Positions 42,116-52,100 are shown, numbered from the stretch's first letter. The stretch: DNA of 64,000 bases from Chitinophagaceae bacterium (GCA_017307755.1 JAFKGQ010000005.1:496001-560000), one strand, 5' to 3'. Numbers and translations are program-made. The notes: a model not told the origin generated them from the sequence alone.

Positions 42116-43075
42116 ATGATATGGATAACCCTCGTCATCATTTTCTTTTCCAGTTTTATTGCCTTTACGCTTAGCGCGATCTGTGGCGGCGGCGCAGGAC
42201 TGATGCTTATTCCCTTACTTGGCAGGCTTTTGCCCGTCAGTCAGGTGCCCGCCGCCCTTTCCATCGGTACTTTTTCGAGTTCTGCGACGAGGCTGTTGGT
42301 CTTTAGGAAGCATATACGATGGGGGATAGTGGTCTACTTTATGCCTGCGGCTCTTCCTGCCGTATGGCTGGGGGCCTGGTTATTAAAATATTTGAACCCT
42401 GTTTACCTGGAGATCGTCATGGGTATTTTTCTCATCAGCAATCTGCCTGCGGTGTTCAGGCGGTCCGGGAAGCCGGAGCAAAGATCCAGGCCTGCTCATA
42501 TCATCCTTATCATTATCGGGTTTCTGGCCGGGTTCCTTTCCGGCATCACGGGAGCCGTTGGGCTTTTGTTCAACAGGTTTTATCTGCGTTATGGGCTGAC
42601 GAAAGAGGAGATCGTTGCTACGAGGGCTGCCAATGAGATCCTGTTGCATTTGATCAAGATCGTTCTGTACACACTCTTCGGTCTTATATCGACAAAAGTA
42701 TTTGCCGTAGGGGCGGTTGTGGCGATCTCCGCCATAATATCGACCTGGGCGACAAAATATATCCTGCCGAAGCTCGGCGAGTTTGTCTTCAGGAAGATCG
42801 GTTATGCCGCGATGGTGCTATCGGGTGTGATCATGCTGCAACAAGCGATACAGCGACAGGGATTCGCGCTGGAGTTTACTTACAACGAGGGTTTTGAGTT
42901 TGAGCAGGCGATGCCTGTTTCCGAGCTTACGGAGCACCAAAGACAGGACGTGTATGCCAGACAGCCACAGGCAGACAGGATCGATATCGAAGTGGTATAT
43001 TCTGTCGGTGACAGATCATACGAAGCGTATTATTTTCGAGGCGACCGGCTTATCGAAAAATATAAATTCAGGTAG
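42116..43075 (+). CDS. TauE/SafE (TSUP) family membrane transporter
   Basis: A 319-residue protein. The first ~245 residues are a two-repeat TSUP bundle of seven to eight helices (AICGGGAGLMLIPLLGRLLPVSQVPAALSIGTFSSSATRLL in pieces; second repeat FLAGFLSGITGAVGLLFNRFYLRYGLTKEEIVATRA in pieces). TSUP proteins move sulfite, sulfonates or other organic anions. After the last helix there is a ~70-residue soluble tail (FTYNEGFEFEQAMPVSEL, IDIEVVYSVGDRSYEAYYFRG) not needed for the fold and possibly regulatory. The stop overlaps the convergent permease gene by eight bases. Confidence 0.85.
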   Translation: MIWITLVIIFFSSFIAFTLSAICGGGAGLMLIPLLGRLLPVSQVPAALSIGTFSSSATRLLVFRKHIRWGIVVYFMPAALPAVWLGAWLLKYLNPVYLEIVMGIFLISNLPAVFRRSGKPEQRSRPAHIILIIIGFLAGFLSGITGAVGLLFNRFYLRYGLTKEEIVATRAANEILLHLIKIVLYTLFGLISTKVFAVGAVVAISAIISTWATKYILPKLGEFVFRKIGYAAMVLSGVIMLQQAIQRQGFALEFTYNEGFEFEQAMPVSELTEHQRQDVYARQPQADRIDIEVVYSVGDRSYEAYYFRGDRLIEKYKFR

Positions 43076-45482
43076 TGTTTAAGTTTTTTATGGGATTGAC
43101 CATCGCCGCCCTCACGGACTGATAGCCTACGGTTATCAGTGCGATGCCTATTGCCGCGGCTCCGGTTGTAACAAAGATCCAGGCCTGTAGCCGGATGTGA
43201 TAGGCGAAGCCATGCAGCCAGCGGTCCATCAGATACCAGGCGATGGGTGAGGCGACCAGCAATGCCAGGAGTACCAGTTGTACAAAGTCCTTGCAGAGTA
43301 AGAACGTAATACTTTCGACGGTGGCTCCGAGGATCTTTCGGATACTGATCTCTTTTGCCTTTCTCTCTGCGCTGAACAGGGCAAGACCAAATAGTCCTAT
43401 ACAGGATATGAGGATGGCAATGGTCATGGCGCTATTGATCAGCAGGGCTGTCTGTCTATCCTTTTTATACAACAGGGCCAAGGACTCATCATAGAATTTA
43501 TAATTAAAGCCCTTGTCCGGGTACACCTGTTTCCAGGCTTTTTCGGTCTGTGAAAGTGTTGTTGTAATGAGGTGCGAGTTCTTGCCTTTTGAGGCCAGTT
43601 TGATAGCGATGGCGCTTTCGCGTTCTGTCCTGTTGAGGATGCACAGCGGTGAGAGCGGATCATGCAGAGAACTGGTGTGGAAGTCCGCTACTACGCCAAC
43701 GACGGGGTATGGTCTGTCGCGCCAATACAGGGTTTTCCCTATGGATTGAGCGGGCAGGGTATCACCTATCAGTTGTGAAAGACGCTCATTGATCACTAAT
43801 TCGCGAACGCTGTCGGAGGGGTGAAGGTTCCTGCCGGCCAGCAGGCGGATCTGGTATAGGGATATAAAATCCTCATTGCCGACGACCTGTGCTGCGCCGA
43901 GTTCTTTTGTGTCTGCCGGCCTGAGTTTCAGCCCCAGTCCCCGCGTATTTTCTGTCATGGGCGATACCCATTGCAGGGCTACTTGTTGGATGCCCGGTAT
44001 TTTTTTTAGTTTTTCCGCCAGGACCCTGACCTTGGACAAACTGTCTCCCCAGGGACTTTGCACCGTGAGGATAGCGTCTGCGTTGAAGCCGGGGTTTTTA
44101 TCCTGTGCATATCGCAACTGCTCAGCTATGACAATGCTGCCAATAATAAAGACCAGTGATACGGTGAATTGGAAGACGATCAATCCTTTTCGCAACAGCC
44201 ATTGATTGCCGCCTTTGTACTCTCCCGCCGACTGCAGATTGACCGCCGGATTATAGGATGACAAGACTTTTGCGGGATACAGACCGGCAAGGACTGCGGT
44301 GACAAACGTAACGGTCAGGAATATGAGCAGTGTGGCCGGTGAGAAAAAATGAAGGGTAACTCCTTCGGGGACGAACGACCGGAAGAAATAAAGCGCCGGT
44401 CTTACCAAAAGCAGGCCTAGCAAGGTCGCAAATGAAGTAAGTACAGTCGTCTCTATAAGGAACTGCAGCACAATGCTGCTCCTGCCGCTGCCCAGCACTT
44501 TTCGGACACCTATCTCCCTGGCCCGGCGGATGGATTGTGCAGTGGATAAGTTGATAAAATTGATCATCGCCAGGATAAGAATGAACAAAGCGATGGTCAT
44601 AAGGCCATAGAGGGTTGGCCTATGTGCTGTCCGGATGGGGTTTTCGATTACGTCTCCATTGAAATGCATATCTGACAAGGGTTCGAGCCATAACGTCAGC
44701 CTGGTTTGAGGATCGCCGTGTTGCTGCACGAGGCCGGCCATTTGTATGTCGATCCTGGCAGGTGTTGTGCCGGGTTTTAGTCTGACAAAGGTCCAGGCTG
44801 CCAGATCACGCTGATGCCAGGAGGCCAGGTCGATGGAAGATCTTAAAAAACTGCTTTGGATAGTGGGATAGGAGAGGAAGTCTGTAAAAGCCAGATCGGA
44901 GTTTTTGTCCAGGTCTTTGACGATGCCGGTGACCGCTGCGGATAAGGAGTCTTCGTAGATCACCTGTTTGCCGATGTATTTGTCAGCGGACGTGGGACCG
45001 AAATAATCCCGGGCGCGGCTTTCGGTAAGGACCACGCTAAATGGAGATGACAGAGCCGTGGCTGCGTTGCCGGCGAGCCATTCGTATTTGAAAATAGTGA
45101 AGTAGGATGGTTCGGCTATGACGGTAGTGTTCCTGCCTTCAAATTGTTTATAATCATCCGGAATAGTTATTTTGGGGTTATATGGGATATAGCCTGCCAC
45201 TGCCTCCAGGCCGGATATGGTGGACCGGGCCATTTGCGACACTGCGGCAGGGATCCTGGCGGAATGCAGTTTTCCCCCTGAGCGTTCGGTGATGTCTGCC
45301 ATGACCCTGTAGATCCTTTCCCTGCCGGGGTGAAAGGTGTCAAAGCTGAACTCGTAGCTGGCGACGAAGTGGATGACCAGGCAGGCGCTGATGCCCAGAG
45401 AAAGCCCCAATATATTGACGATGGCGTAGGACTTGTTCCGGAGAATATTTCGCCAGCCCGTCTTTAGATGGTTTTTTAGCAT
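43068..45482 (-). CDS. FtsX/MacB-type ABC permease
   Basis: An 804-residue inner-membrane permease from ATG 45482 (MLKNHLKTGWRNILRNKSYA). Layout: N-terminal helix (~20-45, AIVNILGLSLGISACLVIHF), MacB-like periplasmic domain (~50-280), three-helix FtsX core (~290-420), a second helix and periplasmic domain (~430-680) and a final FtsX core (~690-800) with KAKEISIRKILGATVESITFLL and the C-terminal MVNPIKNLNTT. Such proteins pair with an ATPase to drive lipoprotein or peptide export, or mechanotransmission, but no ATPase is encoded here. It is divergent from its paralogue at 45668. Confidence 0.9.
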   Translation of the reverse strand: MLKNHLKTGWRNILRNKSYAIVNILGLSLGISACLVIHFVASYEFSFDTFHPGRERIYRVMADITERSGGKLHSARIPAAVSQMARSTISGLEAVAGYIPYNPKITIPDDYKQFEGRNTTVIAEPSYFTIFKYEWLAGNAATALSSPFSVVLTESRARDYFGPTSADKYIGKQVIYEDSLSAAVTGIVKDLDKNSDLAFTDFLSYPTIQSSFLRSSIDLASWHQRDLAAWTFVRLKPGTTPARIDIQMAGLVQQHGDPQTRLTLWLEPLSDMHFNGDVIENPIRTAHRPTLYGLMTIALFILILAMINFINLSTAQSIRRAREIGVRKVLGSGRSSIVLQFLIETTVLTSFATLLGLLLVRPALYFFRSFVPEGVTLHFFSPATLLIFLTVTFVTAVLAGLYPAKVLSSYNPAVNLQSAGEYKGGNQWLLRKGLIVFQFTVSLVFIIGSIVIAEQLRYAQDKNPGFNADAILTVQSPWGDSLSKVRVLAEKLKKIPGIQQVALQWVSPMTENTRGLGLKLRPADTKELGAAQVVGNEDFISLYQIRLLAGRNLHPSDSVRELVINERLSQLIGDTLPAQSIGKTLYWRDRPYPVVGVVADFHTSSLHDPLSPLCILNRTERESAIAIKLASKGKNSHLITTTLSQTEKAWKQVYPDKGFNYKFYDESLALLYKKDRQTALLINSAMTIAILISCIGLFGLALFSAERKAKEISIRKILGATVESITFLLCKDFVQLVLLALLVASPIAWYLMDRWLHGFAYHIRLQAWIFVTTGAAAIGIALITVGYQSVRAAMVNPIKNLNTT

Positions 45483-45667
45483 AATGTTGGTGATTCCCCC
45501 AATGAGTCGAAAATGGAAAAATTCCATAAGGGCAGATAATTGTTACCGGACAGGCATCGTATCGAAACCGAACATGTTTTCCCTGATATGTGAGATAAAA
45601 TATTGAGTGTCATGATTTTTTGGCTCTGGCATCTTATTGGCTGACGTATAACCAAACCAATTACCTT

Positions 45668-48148
45668 ATGTTCAGGAGCTACTGCAGGATCGCCTGGCGG
45701 AATATCACCCGTCACAAAGCGTATACCACCATCAATGTTCTCGGGCTTGCGTTGGGTATCTGTGGATGTCTTGTCCTTTATCTGATCACGAGCTATGATT
45801 TTAGCTTTGACCGGGATCAGAAGGATGGAGACCGTATCTATCGCATTGTCGGCAATCTACAGCAGGGGTCCGGCGAGATCCAATTCGGGAATAGCCCTTT
45901 TGAAGATGTGGCGGGTTTTCAGACGGATATACCCGGGTTTGAGGCTGCGGCCGGCTTGCATCATTATGGCGGCAAGATCAGCATTCCGCAGAGCGGAGGC
46001 CGGCCGCCGAAGGATTTTGACAACAGCATACGCGGCGGGTGGAATATGAAGACTGCTATTTTTACCTGGCCGTCTTATTTCGATGTTTTTAGTTATCAAT
46101 GGCTGGAAGGCAATCCACGGTCACTGGATCAACCTAATACCGTGGTGCTAACGGAGAGCAGGGCAAGGCTTTACTTTGGCGATATTCCCCTGAGCAGCAT
46201 GGTGGGGAAGACCGTATTGTATGATGACTCTCTGCCTGTCCATGTATCCGGCATCGTTAAGGACTGGAAGGGTAATACGGATCTTGGCTTTACCGATTTC
46301 CTTTCGGTGACCACCGCTACGCATAGTTTTCTGAGAACCCAGATCCCTACTACCGACTGGACCAGTCTGAGTCCTCACAGGAGCATGGCGTTTGTAAAGC
46401 TGGCGAAAGGGACGACTCCGGAGCAGGTGAATGCCCGTTTTGCCGCCTATATAAAAGAGCATGTTAAGCTTTTTCATGCCGATGCCAAACTAACCATGTA
46501 CCTGCAGCCTCTGAAAGACCTTCATTTTACCAGTGACTTTCACCGTGGCGATGACGGGGACGGTTGGCGTAAGCCCTATATGCCAACGTTATACGCCATG
46601 ATGGCTATAGCGGTGTTTATCTTATTGATAGCTGCCGTCAATTTTATCAACCTGTCTACCGCGCAGTCGATGAACCGGGCGAAAGAGATCGGTGTACGTA
46701 AGGTAGTCGGAGGACAGAAGGCGCATATTCGTATCCAGTTCCTGATCGAAACGCTGGTGCTGACATTTTTCTCGGTGTTATTGGCCACGCTCCTTGTCAA
46801 TCCGGTGCTGGCTCTTTTCCGGGACTATGTACCGGAAGGCGTTCATTTTAGTTTGACGGACCCTTTTTCATTTGTGTTCCTTATCAGCCTGACGGCGCTT
46901 ACCACCCTGCTTGCCGGATTTTACCCCGCCTGGGTCCTGTCTTCGTATATTCCCCTCTTAAGTTTGAAAGGGGCGGCCACGGCGGGAGGAAAGGAAAAAT
47001 TGAATTTGCGTCGTGCGTTGATCGTCTTTCAATTTACCATTTCCCTTGTTTTTATCACGGGCTCGCTCGTCATACAAAAGCAGATAGCTTATATGCGCGA
47101 TGCCGACAAGGGGTTCGACACGGAGAGGGTGCTTACGCTTACTGATTGGAATGATCCTCCTCAAAAACTGCAGGTGTTTGCAAATACTATAAAAAATATG
47201 CCCGGTGTGGAAAAGGTGTTGCTGCAGGGGACGCCGCCCATGGGATTTGCTCAGAATATGGATAATTTTTCGTTTAAACCCACGGGTACCGACCTGCGTC
47301 AGGTTTCCGCGCATATGGGTAACGAGGAGTTCATACCTTTTTATGGGATGAAATTAACGGCAGGGCGGAATATGATGCACAGTGACAGTTTACGGGAGCT
47401 CGTCATCAACGCTACCATGGCCCGGCTGATGGGGTGCCGAACGGATCAGGAGGCGATCGGGAGGATCTTGTATGCGCAGGCGCCGCAGGGTGGCATCGGG
47501 AAAGGATATCCGGTGGTCGGCGTGGTAGCTGATTTCCATGTATCCTCTTTTCATGAAAGGATACCGGCGGTGGTGATAGAGAATATACCTGAACGTAAGC
47601 AAAGCATTGCTATTAAGATCGCTGCCGGCGAACAGGACACAAGGGCGGTGAAAGCGCTGTTGGCCCGGTTGGAGAAAGAATGGAGGAAGCAATTTCCCGA
47701 CAGACCCTTTCAGTCCAGCATGCTTAACGAGTCCATTTCCTGGCTTTTCGGGCAGGAGGAAAAAGCAGCCTGGCTTGTCAATATGGCGATGACCCTCACC
47801 ATTTTTATCTCCTGTATGGGGTTGTTTGGTCTCGGGCTGTTCATCACCCGGCGGAGGGCCAGGGAGATCAGCATCCGTAAGGTGCTTGGCGCCAGCGTGG
47901 CGGCTGTGACCACCTTGCTTAGCAAGGATTTTGTCATCCTGGTAGGGGTTGCTTTCTGTCTTGCCACGCCTATTGCCTGGTATGCAGCCAACCGCTGGCT
48001 CCAGGATTTTGTATATCGAACAAGTCTCAGCTGGTGGATCTTTGCCGGGGCGGGTGTGGGCGCCTTGTTTATTGCCTTATTGACGGTAGGTTTCCAGGCA
48101 GCCAAGGTGGCGATGGCCAATCCCGTGAAGAACTTGCGAACGGAGTAA
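45668..48148 (+). CDS. FtsX/MacB-type ABC permease
   Basis: An 826-residue permease from ATG 45668 (MFRSYCRIAWRNITRHKAYT); the in-frame upstream start lacks the usual beginning. Same plan as its divergent neighbour: N-terminal helix, MacB-type periplasmic domain, FtsX core with NRAKEIGVRKVVGGQKAHI (~350), a second periplasmic domain, and a terminal core with RRAREISIRKVLGASVAAVT and ending AMANPVKNLRTE. The LGA-Sx-A.. signature at both cores marks the coupling helices that contact an ATPase. The partner ATPase is elsewhere or shared. Substrate unknown. Confidence 0.9.
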   Translation: MFRSYCRIAWRNITRHKAYTTINVLGLALGICGCLVLYLITSYDFSFDRDQKDGDRIYRIVGNLQQGSGEIQFGNSPFEDVAGFQTDIPGFEAAAGLHHYGGKISIPQSGGRPPKDFDNSIRGGWNMKTAIFTWPSYFDVFSYQWLEGNPRSLDQPNTVVLTESRARLYFGDIPLSSMVGKTVLYDDSLPVHVSGIVKDWKGNTDLGFTDFLSVTTATHSFLRTQIPTTDWTSLSPHRSMAFVKLAKGTTPEQVNARFAAYIKEHVKLFHADAKLTMYLQPLKDLHFTSDFHRGDDGDGWRKPYMPTLYAMMAIAVFILLIAAVNFINLSTAQSMNRAKEIGVRKVVGGQKAHIRIQFLIETLVLTFFSVLLATLLVNPVLALFRDYVPEGVHFSLTDPFSFVFLISLTALTTLLAGFYPAWVLSSYIPLLSLKGAATAGGKEKLNLRRALIVFQFTISLVFITGSLVIQKQIAYMRDADKGFDTERVLTLTDWNDPPQKLQVFANTIKNMPGVEKVLLQGTPPMGFAQNMDNFSFKPTGTDLRQVSAHMGNEEFIPFYGMKLTAGRNMMHSDSLRELVINATMARLMGCRTDQEAIGRILYAQAPQGGIGKGYPVVGVVADFHVSSFHERIPAVVIENIPERKQSIAIKIAAGEQDTRAVKALLARLEKEWRKQFPDRPFQSSMLNESISWLFGQEEKAAWLVNMAMTLTIFISCMGLFGLGLFITRRRAREISIRKVLGASVAAVTTLLSKDFVILVGVAFCLATPIAWYAANRWLQDFVYRTSLSWWIFAGAGVGALFIALLTVGFQAAKVAMANPVKNLRTE

Positions 48149-48153
48149 GAAGA

Positions 48154-48855
48154 TCAGGGGATGGCAACGGGAACGGATGTTTTTTGTTTGAACAGTTTCT
48201 TTTTTACGGCGGGGAAGAGCCAATAGGCCGCCCGGGCCGAGATCATGCCGATGCCTGCGCCGGCGAGCAGCTCGCTAAACCAATGTTTGTCGTTGTATAC
48301 CCGTAAAAACCCCGTTGCTGCGGCTGTCGTATATCCTGCGACCCCATACCAGGGAGAACGATCTTTGAACTCCTGTCGCAGGAATTCCGCGGCTACGAAG
48401 GCGGTGGCTACGTGTCCCGAGGGGAAGCCATCGTTGCCGGAACCGTCTGGTCTTGGGGCATTGATCACTTTTTTCAGCGAGAGCACCGGGATGGCCATTA
48501 TGGCATTGGCCATGATGTAGATTGTTGTTCTGTCAAGAAGGTCATGACGGCCTTTTACACCTGCCGCGTTCAGGATGTAGACGGCGGCAGCGGGTGCATA
48601 TTGAAGATAATTATCCACAGTGGTCCGGCCATGCGGGTGATCGAACCAGATCTCTTCGCGGATGTTACGGTCAAGATCTTTCAGGACCTGGAATTTCAGT
48701 GCAGCAAAGCCGTAGGCTGTCAATGTCGCCGGCACGATCAGGGAGGTGACATTGGGTTTATCCTGCCGGGGGGGTGGGGGAATGGAGTCCGGTTGGGCGG
48801 ATGCGAAAAAACATTCAAATAAGAGGGCTAGGTATAGAAAGTAACGGATGATCAT
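48154..48855 (-). CDS. PAP2-family phosphatase
   Basis: A 233-residue membrane phosphatase with a signal-like N-terminus (to FFASAQ). Catalytic motifs: LKKVINAPRPDGSGND (KxxxxxxRP), FPSGHVATAF (PSGH) and LRVYNDKHWFSELLAG (SRxxxxxHxxxD type). In the last motif Ser is replaced by Leu and Asp by Glu, which is seen in some Bacteroidota PAP2 proteins but deserves note. The family dephosphorylates lipid pyrophosphates such as undecaprenyl-PP or phosphatidates. It converges on the upstream permease (5 bp) and is divergent from the two-component system. Confidence 0.85.
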   Translation of the reverse strand: MIIRYFLYLALLFECFFASAQPDSIPPPPRQDKPNVTSLIVPATLTAYGFAALKFQVLKDLDRNIREEIWFDHPHGRTTVDNYLQYAPAAAVYILNAAGVKGRHDLLDRTTIYIMANAIMAIPVLSLKKVINAPRPDGSGNDGFPSGHVATAFVAAEFLRQEFKDRSPWYGVAGYTTAAATGFLRVYNDKHWFSELLAGAGIGMISARAAYWLFPAVKKKLFKQKTSVPVAIP

Positions 48856-48941
48856 CTGTAAATGTAAAGTAAATGTTATTGTCGTCCGATTCTTCAGATT
48901 TTCTCCAGATTGGGGCTGTTATTTTGAGTTAAAACAGCAAA

Positions 48942-49616
48942 ATGAAGATACTCATCGTCGAGGACGAACAGGAATTGATGAAAAGTATGGCTACCTATCT
49001 GAAGAGTGAGAATTTTGTCTGTGAAGAGGCACCTGACTATGCCACTGCCCGGCAAAAGATCGAACTTTTCACCTATGATTGTATCCTGCTGGACGTCTCG
49101 CTGCCCGACGGCAACGGTCTTTTGTTGTTGAATGAGCTAAAGGAGAATAAAAAGACGGACGGCGTGATCGTCATTTCCGCAAAGAATTCCATCAGCGACA
49201 GGATACAGGGACTGAACCTGGGCGCCGACGACTATCTGACAAAACCGTTCCATTTATCCGAGCTGAATGCCCGTATACTGGCGGTGATCCGCAGGCGTCA
49301 TTTCCAGGGGCAGCATATACTTGTTTTTAACGAGCTGACTATTGACCTTACGGCAAAATCTGTCACTGTCCACCGTACTCCGGTGGAGCTGACCCGGAAA
49401 GAGTATGACCTGCTGGTATATCTTGCCTACAATAAGAACCGGGTTATTTCAAAGAATGCCATCGCCGAGCATCTTTCGGGGGACGAGGCGGAAATATTCA
49501 GCAACTATGACTTTATTTATTCCCATATGAAGAACCTCAAGCGGAAGCTTCAGCAGGCGGGTTGTAGCGAATACATACGGTCTATTTATGGAATGGGCTA
49601 CAAATTCGACGTCTGA
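48942..49616 (+). CDS. OmpR-family response regulator
   Basis: A 224-residue DNA-binding regulator. Receiver domain (1-118): acidic pocket in IVEDEQ, phospho-acceptor Asp51 (LLDVSLPDG) and Lys101 (YLTKPF). Winged-helix effector (~127-222): PVELTRKEYDLLVYLAYNKNRVI and YIRSIYGMGYKFDV. It is two bases upstream of the sensor kinase and heads the efflux operon, so it presumably activates tolC/adaptor/RND transcription. The kinase at 49619 is its obvious partner. Confidence 0.96.
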   Translation: MKILIVEDEQELMKSMATYLKSENFVCEEAPDYATARQKIELFTYDCILLDVSLPDGNGLLLLNELKENKKTDGVIVISAKNSISDRIQGLNLGADDYLTKPFHLSELNARILAVIRRRHFQGQHILVFNELTIDLTAKSVTVHRTPVELTRKEYDLLVYLAYNKNRVISKNAIAEHLSGDEAEIFSNYDFIYSHMKNLKRKLQQAGCSEYIRSIYGMGYKFDV

Positions 49617-49618
49617 TC

Positions 49619-50917
49619 ATGCGGCTTAACAATAAGACCATAAGGAGCTATCTGTTCTATTCGTTTCTCATTTTCCTGCTGACCATTCCCTTGTTCTATT
49701 TTGTCATGCGGTCGCTGCTGCTGCATGAGGTGGACAAATCCCTACGGCTGCAGTTGAAAGAGATACGGTCTAACCTGGGTGAAATCCATTCGCAGGATGA
49801 GCTGACGGCCTGGTCGAAGCTGGACAAGGATATATTGCTGTCTCCAATCGATGAGCCCATCAGGGACAGGGTTTACAGCATCAACCGGTATAGCCCAAAG
49901 CATGAGGAAGAGGAACCTTACCGCGAGATCGCCGGTGGGATCACGGTGGGGGGGAAGATGTACCGGCTGGTGATCAGCAGCAGTCTTATCGAGAACGATG
50001 ATCTGCTGAGCAGCATTTTGCTGGTGCAGTCCATTGTATTGTTCCTGCTTATCTGCGGGATGCTGTGGATCAACCAGAGAATATCCAAAAGGCTATGGCA
50101 GCCCTTTTATGTCGCGTTGAGGAATATGCAGCAATTTGAGTTGAACAAGCAGACCAATCTTTCTTTTTTGTCCAGCACTACCGATGAGTTCAACGAGCTG
50201 AACAAAGCGATAGGAAACCTCTTTAGCCGCAGCTCCGAGATATTCCTTCAGCAGAAAGAGTTTACGGAGAATGCGGCCCATGAGATGCAAACGCCGCTGG
50301 CCATTTATCAAAGCAAGCTGGAACTGTTGATGCAAACATCTCCTTTGTCGGAGGAGCAGGCGGACCTGATCAATGGATTGGACGATACGAACCGGCGGCT
50401 GATCAAGCTGAATAAGTCCCTGTTGCTGCTGACAAAGATCGAGAACCACCAATACCAGGACGTATATGACGTGGAGATCGGGGCGTTATGCAAAAGACTG
50501 ATATTACAGTCCTATCTCCACGCAGAAGAGAAGAATATTGTAATTAACGGGGATTTTCCGGAAAGGGTCGTCGTCCGCGTGAATCCCGTCCTGATAGAGA
50601 TCCTCATCGGAAATTTGCTGTCCAATGCCATCCGGTACAATATCAACAACGGAATGATAATGGTCAGGACGGAAAAGAATACGCTTGTTATTGAGAATAC
50701 GGGTGCGTCTGTACCATTACCGGACAAGGTCTTCGACCGGTTTTACAAGCAGACGGGGCAAGCCGGCACAGAGGACAGCACGGGATTGGGACTTGCCATC
50801 GTGAAGAATATATGTACACTTTATAATTATACCATCAGTTATGCGTTTATCGAAGGCAGGCATATTTTTCGTCTGGATTTTCATAATGGGTCCGCACGTC
50901 AGGGCGCAGGATCATGA
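49619..50917 (+). CDS. Sensor histidine kinase
   Basis: A 432-residue two-helix membrane kinase. Helices are at ~12-32 and ~133-152, around a ~100-residue periplasmic sensor region without a recognised domain. A HAMP-like linker leads to the dimerisation domain with His221 in ENAAHEMQTPLA. The ATPase domain has LIGNLLSNAIRYN (N box) and DSTGLGLAIVKNIC (G box). Signal unknown. Its last 77 bases overlap the TolC-type gene, which starts in a different frame. Confidence 0.94.
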   Translation: MRLNNKTIRSYLFYSFLIFLLTIPLFYFVMRSLLLHEVDKSLRLQLKEIRSNLGEIHSQDELTAWSKLDKDILLSPIDEPIRDRVYSINRYSPKHEEEEPYREIAGGITVGGKMYRLVISSSLIENDDLLSSILLVQSIVLFLLICGMLWINQRISKRLWQPFYVALRNMQQFELNKQTNLSFLSSTTDEFNELNKAIGNLFSRSSEIFLQQKEFTENAAHEMQTPLAIYQSKLELLMQTSPLSEEQADLINGLDDTNRRLIKLNKSLLLLTKIENHQYQDVYDVEIGALCKRLILQSYLHAEEKNIVINGDFPERVVVRVNPVLIEILIGNLLSNAIRYNINNGMIMVRTEKNTLVIENTGASVPLPDKVFDRFYKQTGQAGTEDSTGLGLAIVKNICTLYNYTISYAFIEGRHIFRLDFHNGSARQGAGS

Positions 50918-52088
50918 CCTGGACTATTATATCGTCCAGGCCAGAGGCAACAGCCCTTTATTAAAGGATTATCAAAATCAGTTGTTGTCGGGTGGAGTGG
51001 ACAGCCAGTTGACCCGCGCCGCCTATTTGCCGCAGGTGAACGGCATCAGCAACAATTCCTATGCTCCTCTCATCGGAGGATGGGGTTATGATAATGCCAT
51101 TACCAATGGCGGTCAGCTTAGCGCCCAGGTACAGGCAACCAAGACCTTTGTGAGCAGGAACAACCTGGCGACACAGTTGCGGTCCCTATCCCTGAATAAC
51201 AAGACCATCGGCAACACGGCTGCGATTGCCGTCAAGGACCTCAGGAAGACGGTGACTGCCCAGTATATTACGGCTTATGGCGATATGGTGGCCGTTAATT
51301 ATAACAAGGAGACGCTGGCCCTTTTGCAAAAAGAGGAGATCCTATTAAAGGGACTGACGCAAGCCAATATTTACAGACAATCAGATTATCTTACTTTTTA
51401 TGTCACGCTGCAGCAGCAACAGCTGATCCTACGGCAATCGGAGATCCAGTTGAGGAACGATTTTGCCATGCTGAACTACCTGTGCGGCATCGTAGACACT
51501 TCGGTCAAGGAACTGCCGGACCCCCAATTGAAGCTGTCTGCATTCCCGGAAGTGTATAATTCGGTGTTCTACCAGCAATATACCATCGACAGTCTGAAGA
51601 ACATCAATCAGCACTCGCTGATCAACTTTAGCTACAAGCCAAAGCTGAGCGCGTTTGCGGATGCGGGGTATATTTCGAGTTATCCATTCTCATTGCTGAA
51701 GAATTTTGGTACAAGCTTTGGCGTTTCGGTCACTGTCCCCATCTATGACGGTCATCAAAGGCAGATGAAGTTTAAAAAGGTCGACCTTGCCGAAAGGACG
51801 AGAACGGGGTACAGGGACTTTTTTCTACGTCAATATGATCAGCAGATAGCCCAACTGACCCAGCAGTTGCATGCCACCGAGTCGCTGATAAACGAGATCG
51901 GCGAGCAGATGAAATATTCAAACACATTGATAGATGTGAATGCCAAGCTCCTTGAGACAGGCAATGTGCGGATAACGGACCTGGTGCTGGCCATCAATAC
52001 TTACCTGAATGCAAGGAACCTGCTGAATCAAAATTATATCAGCCGGCTTCAGATAATAAACCAAATCAATTATTGGGAAGCTTTATAA
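50841..52088 (+). CDS. TolC-family outer-membrane efflux protein
   Basis: A 415-residue exported protein with a good signal peptide (MRLSKAGIFFVWIFIMGPHVRAQ). The start lies 77 bases inside the kinase gene in another reading frame, and the signal peptide falls entirely in the overlap, so this start is well supported. Two coiled-coil/barrel repeats follow, typical of TolC: SYAPLIGGWGYDNAI and TVPIYDGHQRQMKFKKVDLAE. It should form the outer-membrane duct for the adaptor and RND pump encoded just downstream (12 bases to the adaptor). Confidence 0.9.
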   Translation: MRLSKAGIFFVWIFIMGPHVRAQDHDLDYYIVQARGNSPLLKDYQNQLLSGGVDSQLTRAAYLPQVNGISNNSYAPLIGGWGYDNAITNGGQLSAQVQATKTFVSRNNLATQLRSLSLNNKTIGNTAAIAVKDLRKTVTAQYITAYGDMVAVNYNKETLALLQKEEILLKGLTQANIYRQSDYLTFYVTLQQQQLILRQSEIQLRNDFAMLNYLCGIVDTSVKELPDPQLKLSAFPEVYNSVFYQQYTIDSLKNINQHSLINFSYKPKLSAFADAGYISSYPFSLLKNFGTSFGVSVTVPIYDGHQRQMKFKKVDLAERTRTGYRDFFLRQYDQQIAQLTQQLHATESLINEIGEQMKYSNTLIDVNAKLLETGNVRITDLVLAINTYLNARNLLNQNYISRLQIINQINYWEAL

Positions 52089-52100
52089 AACAACAGGCAC

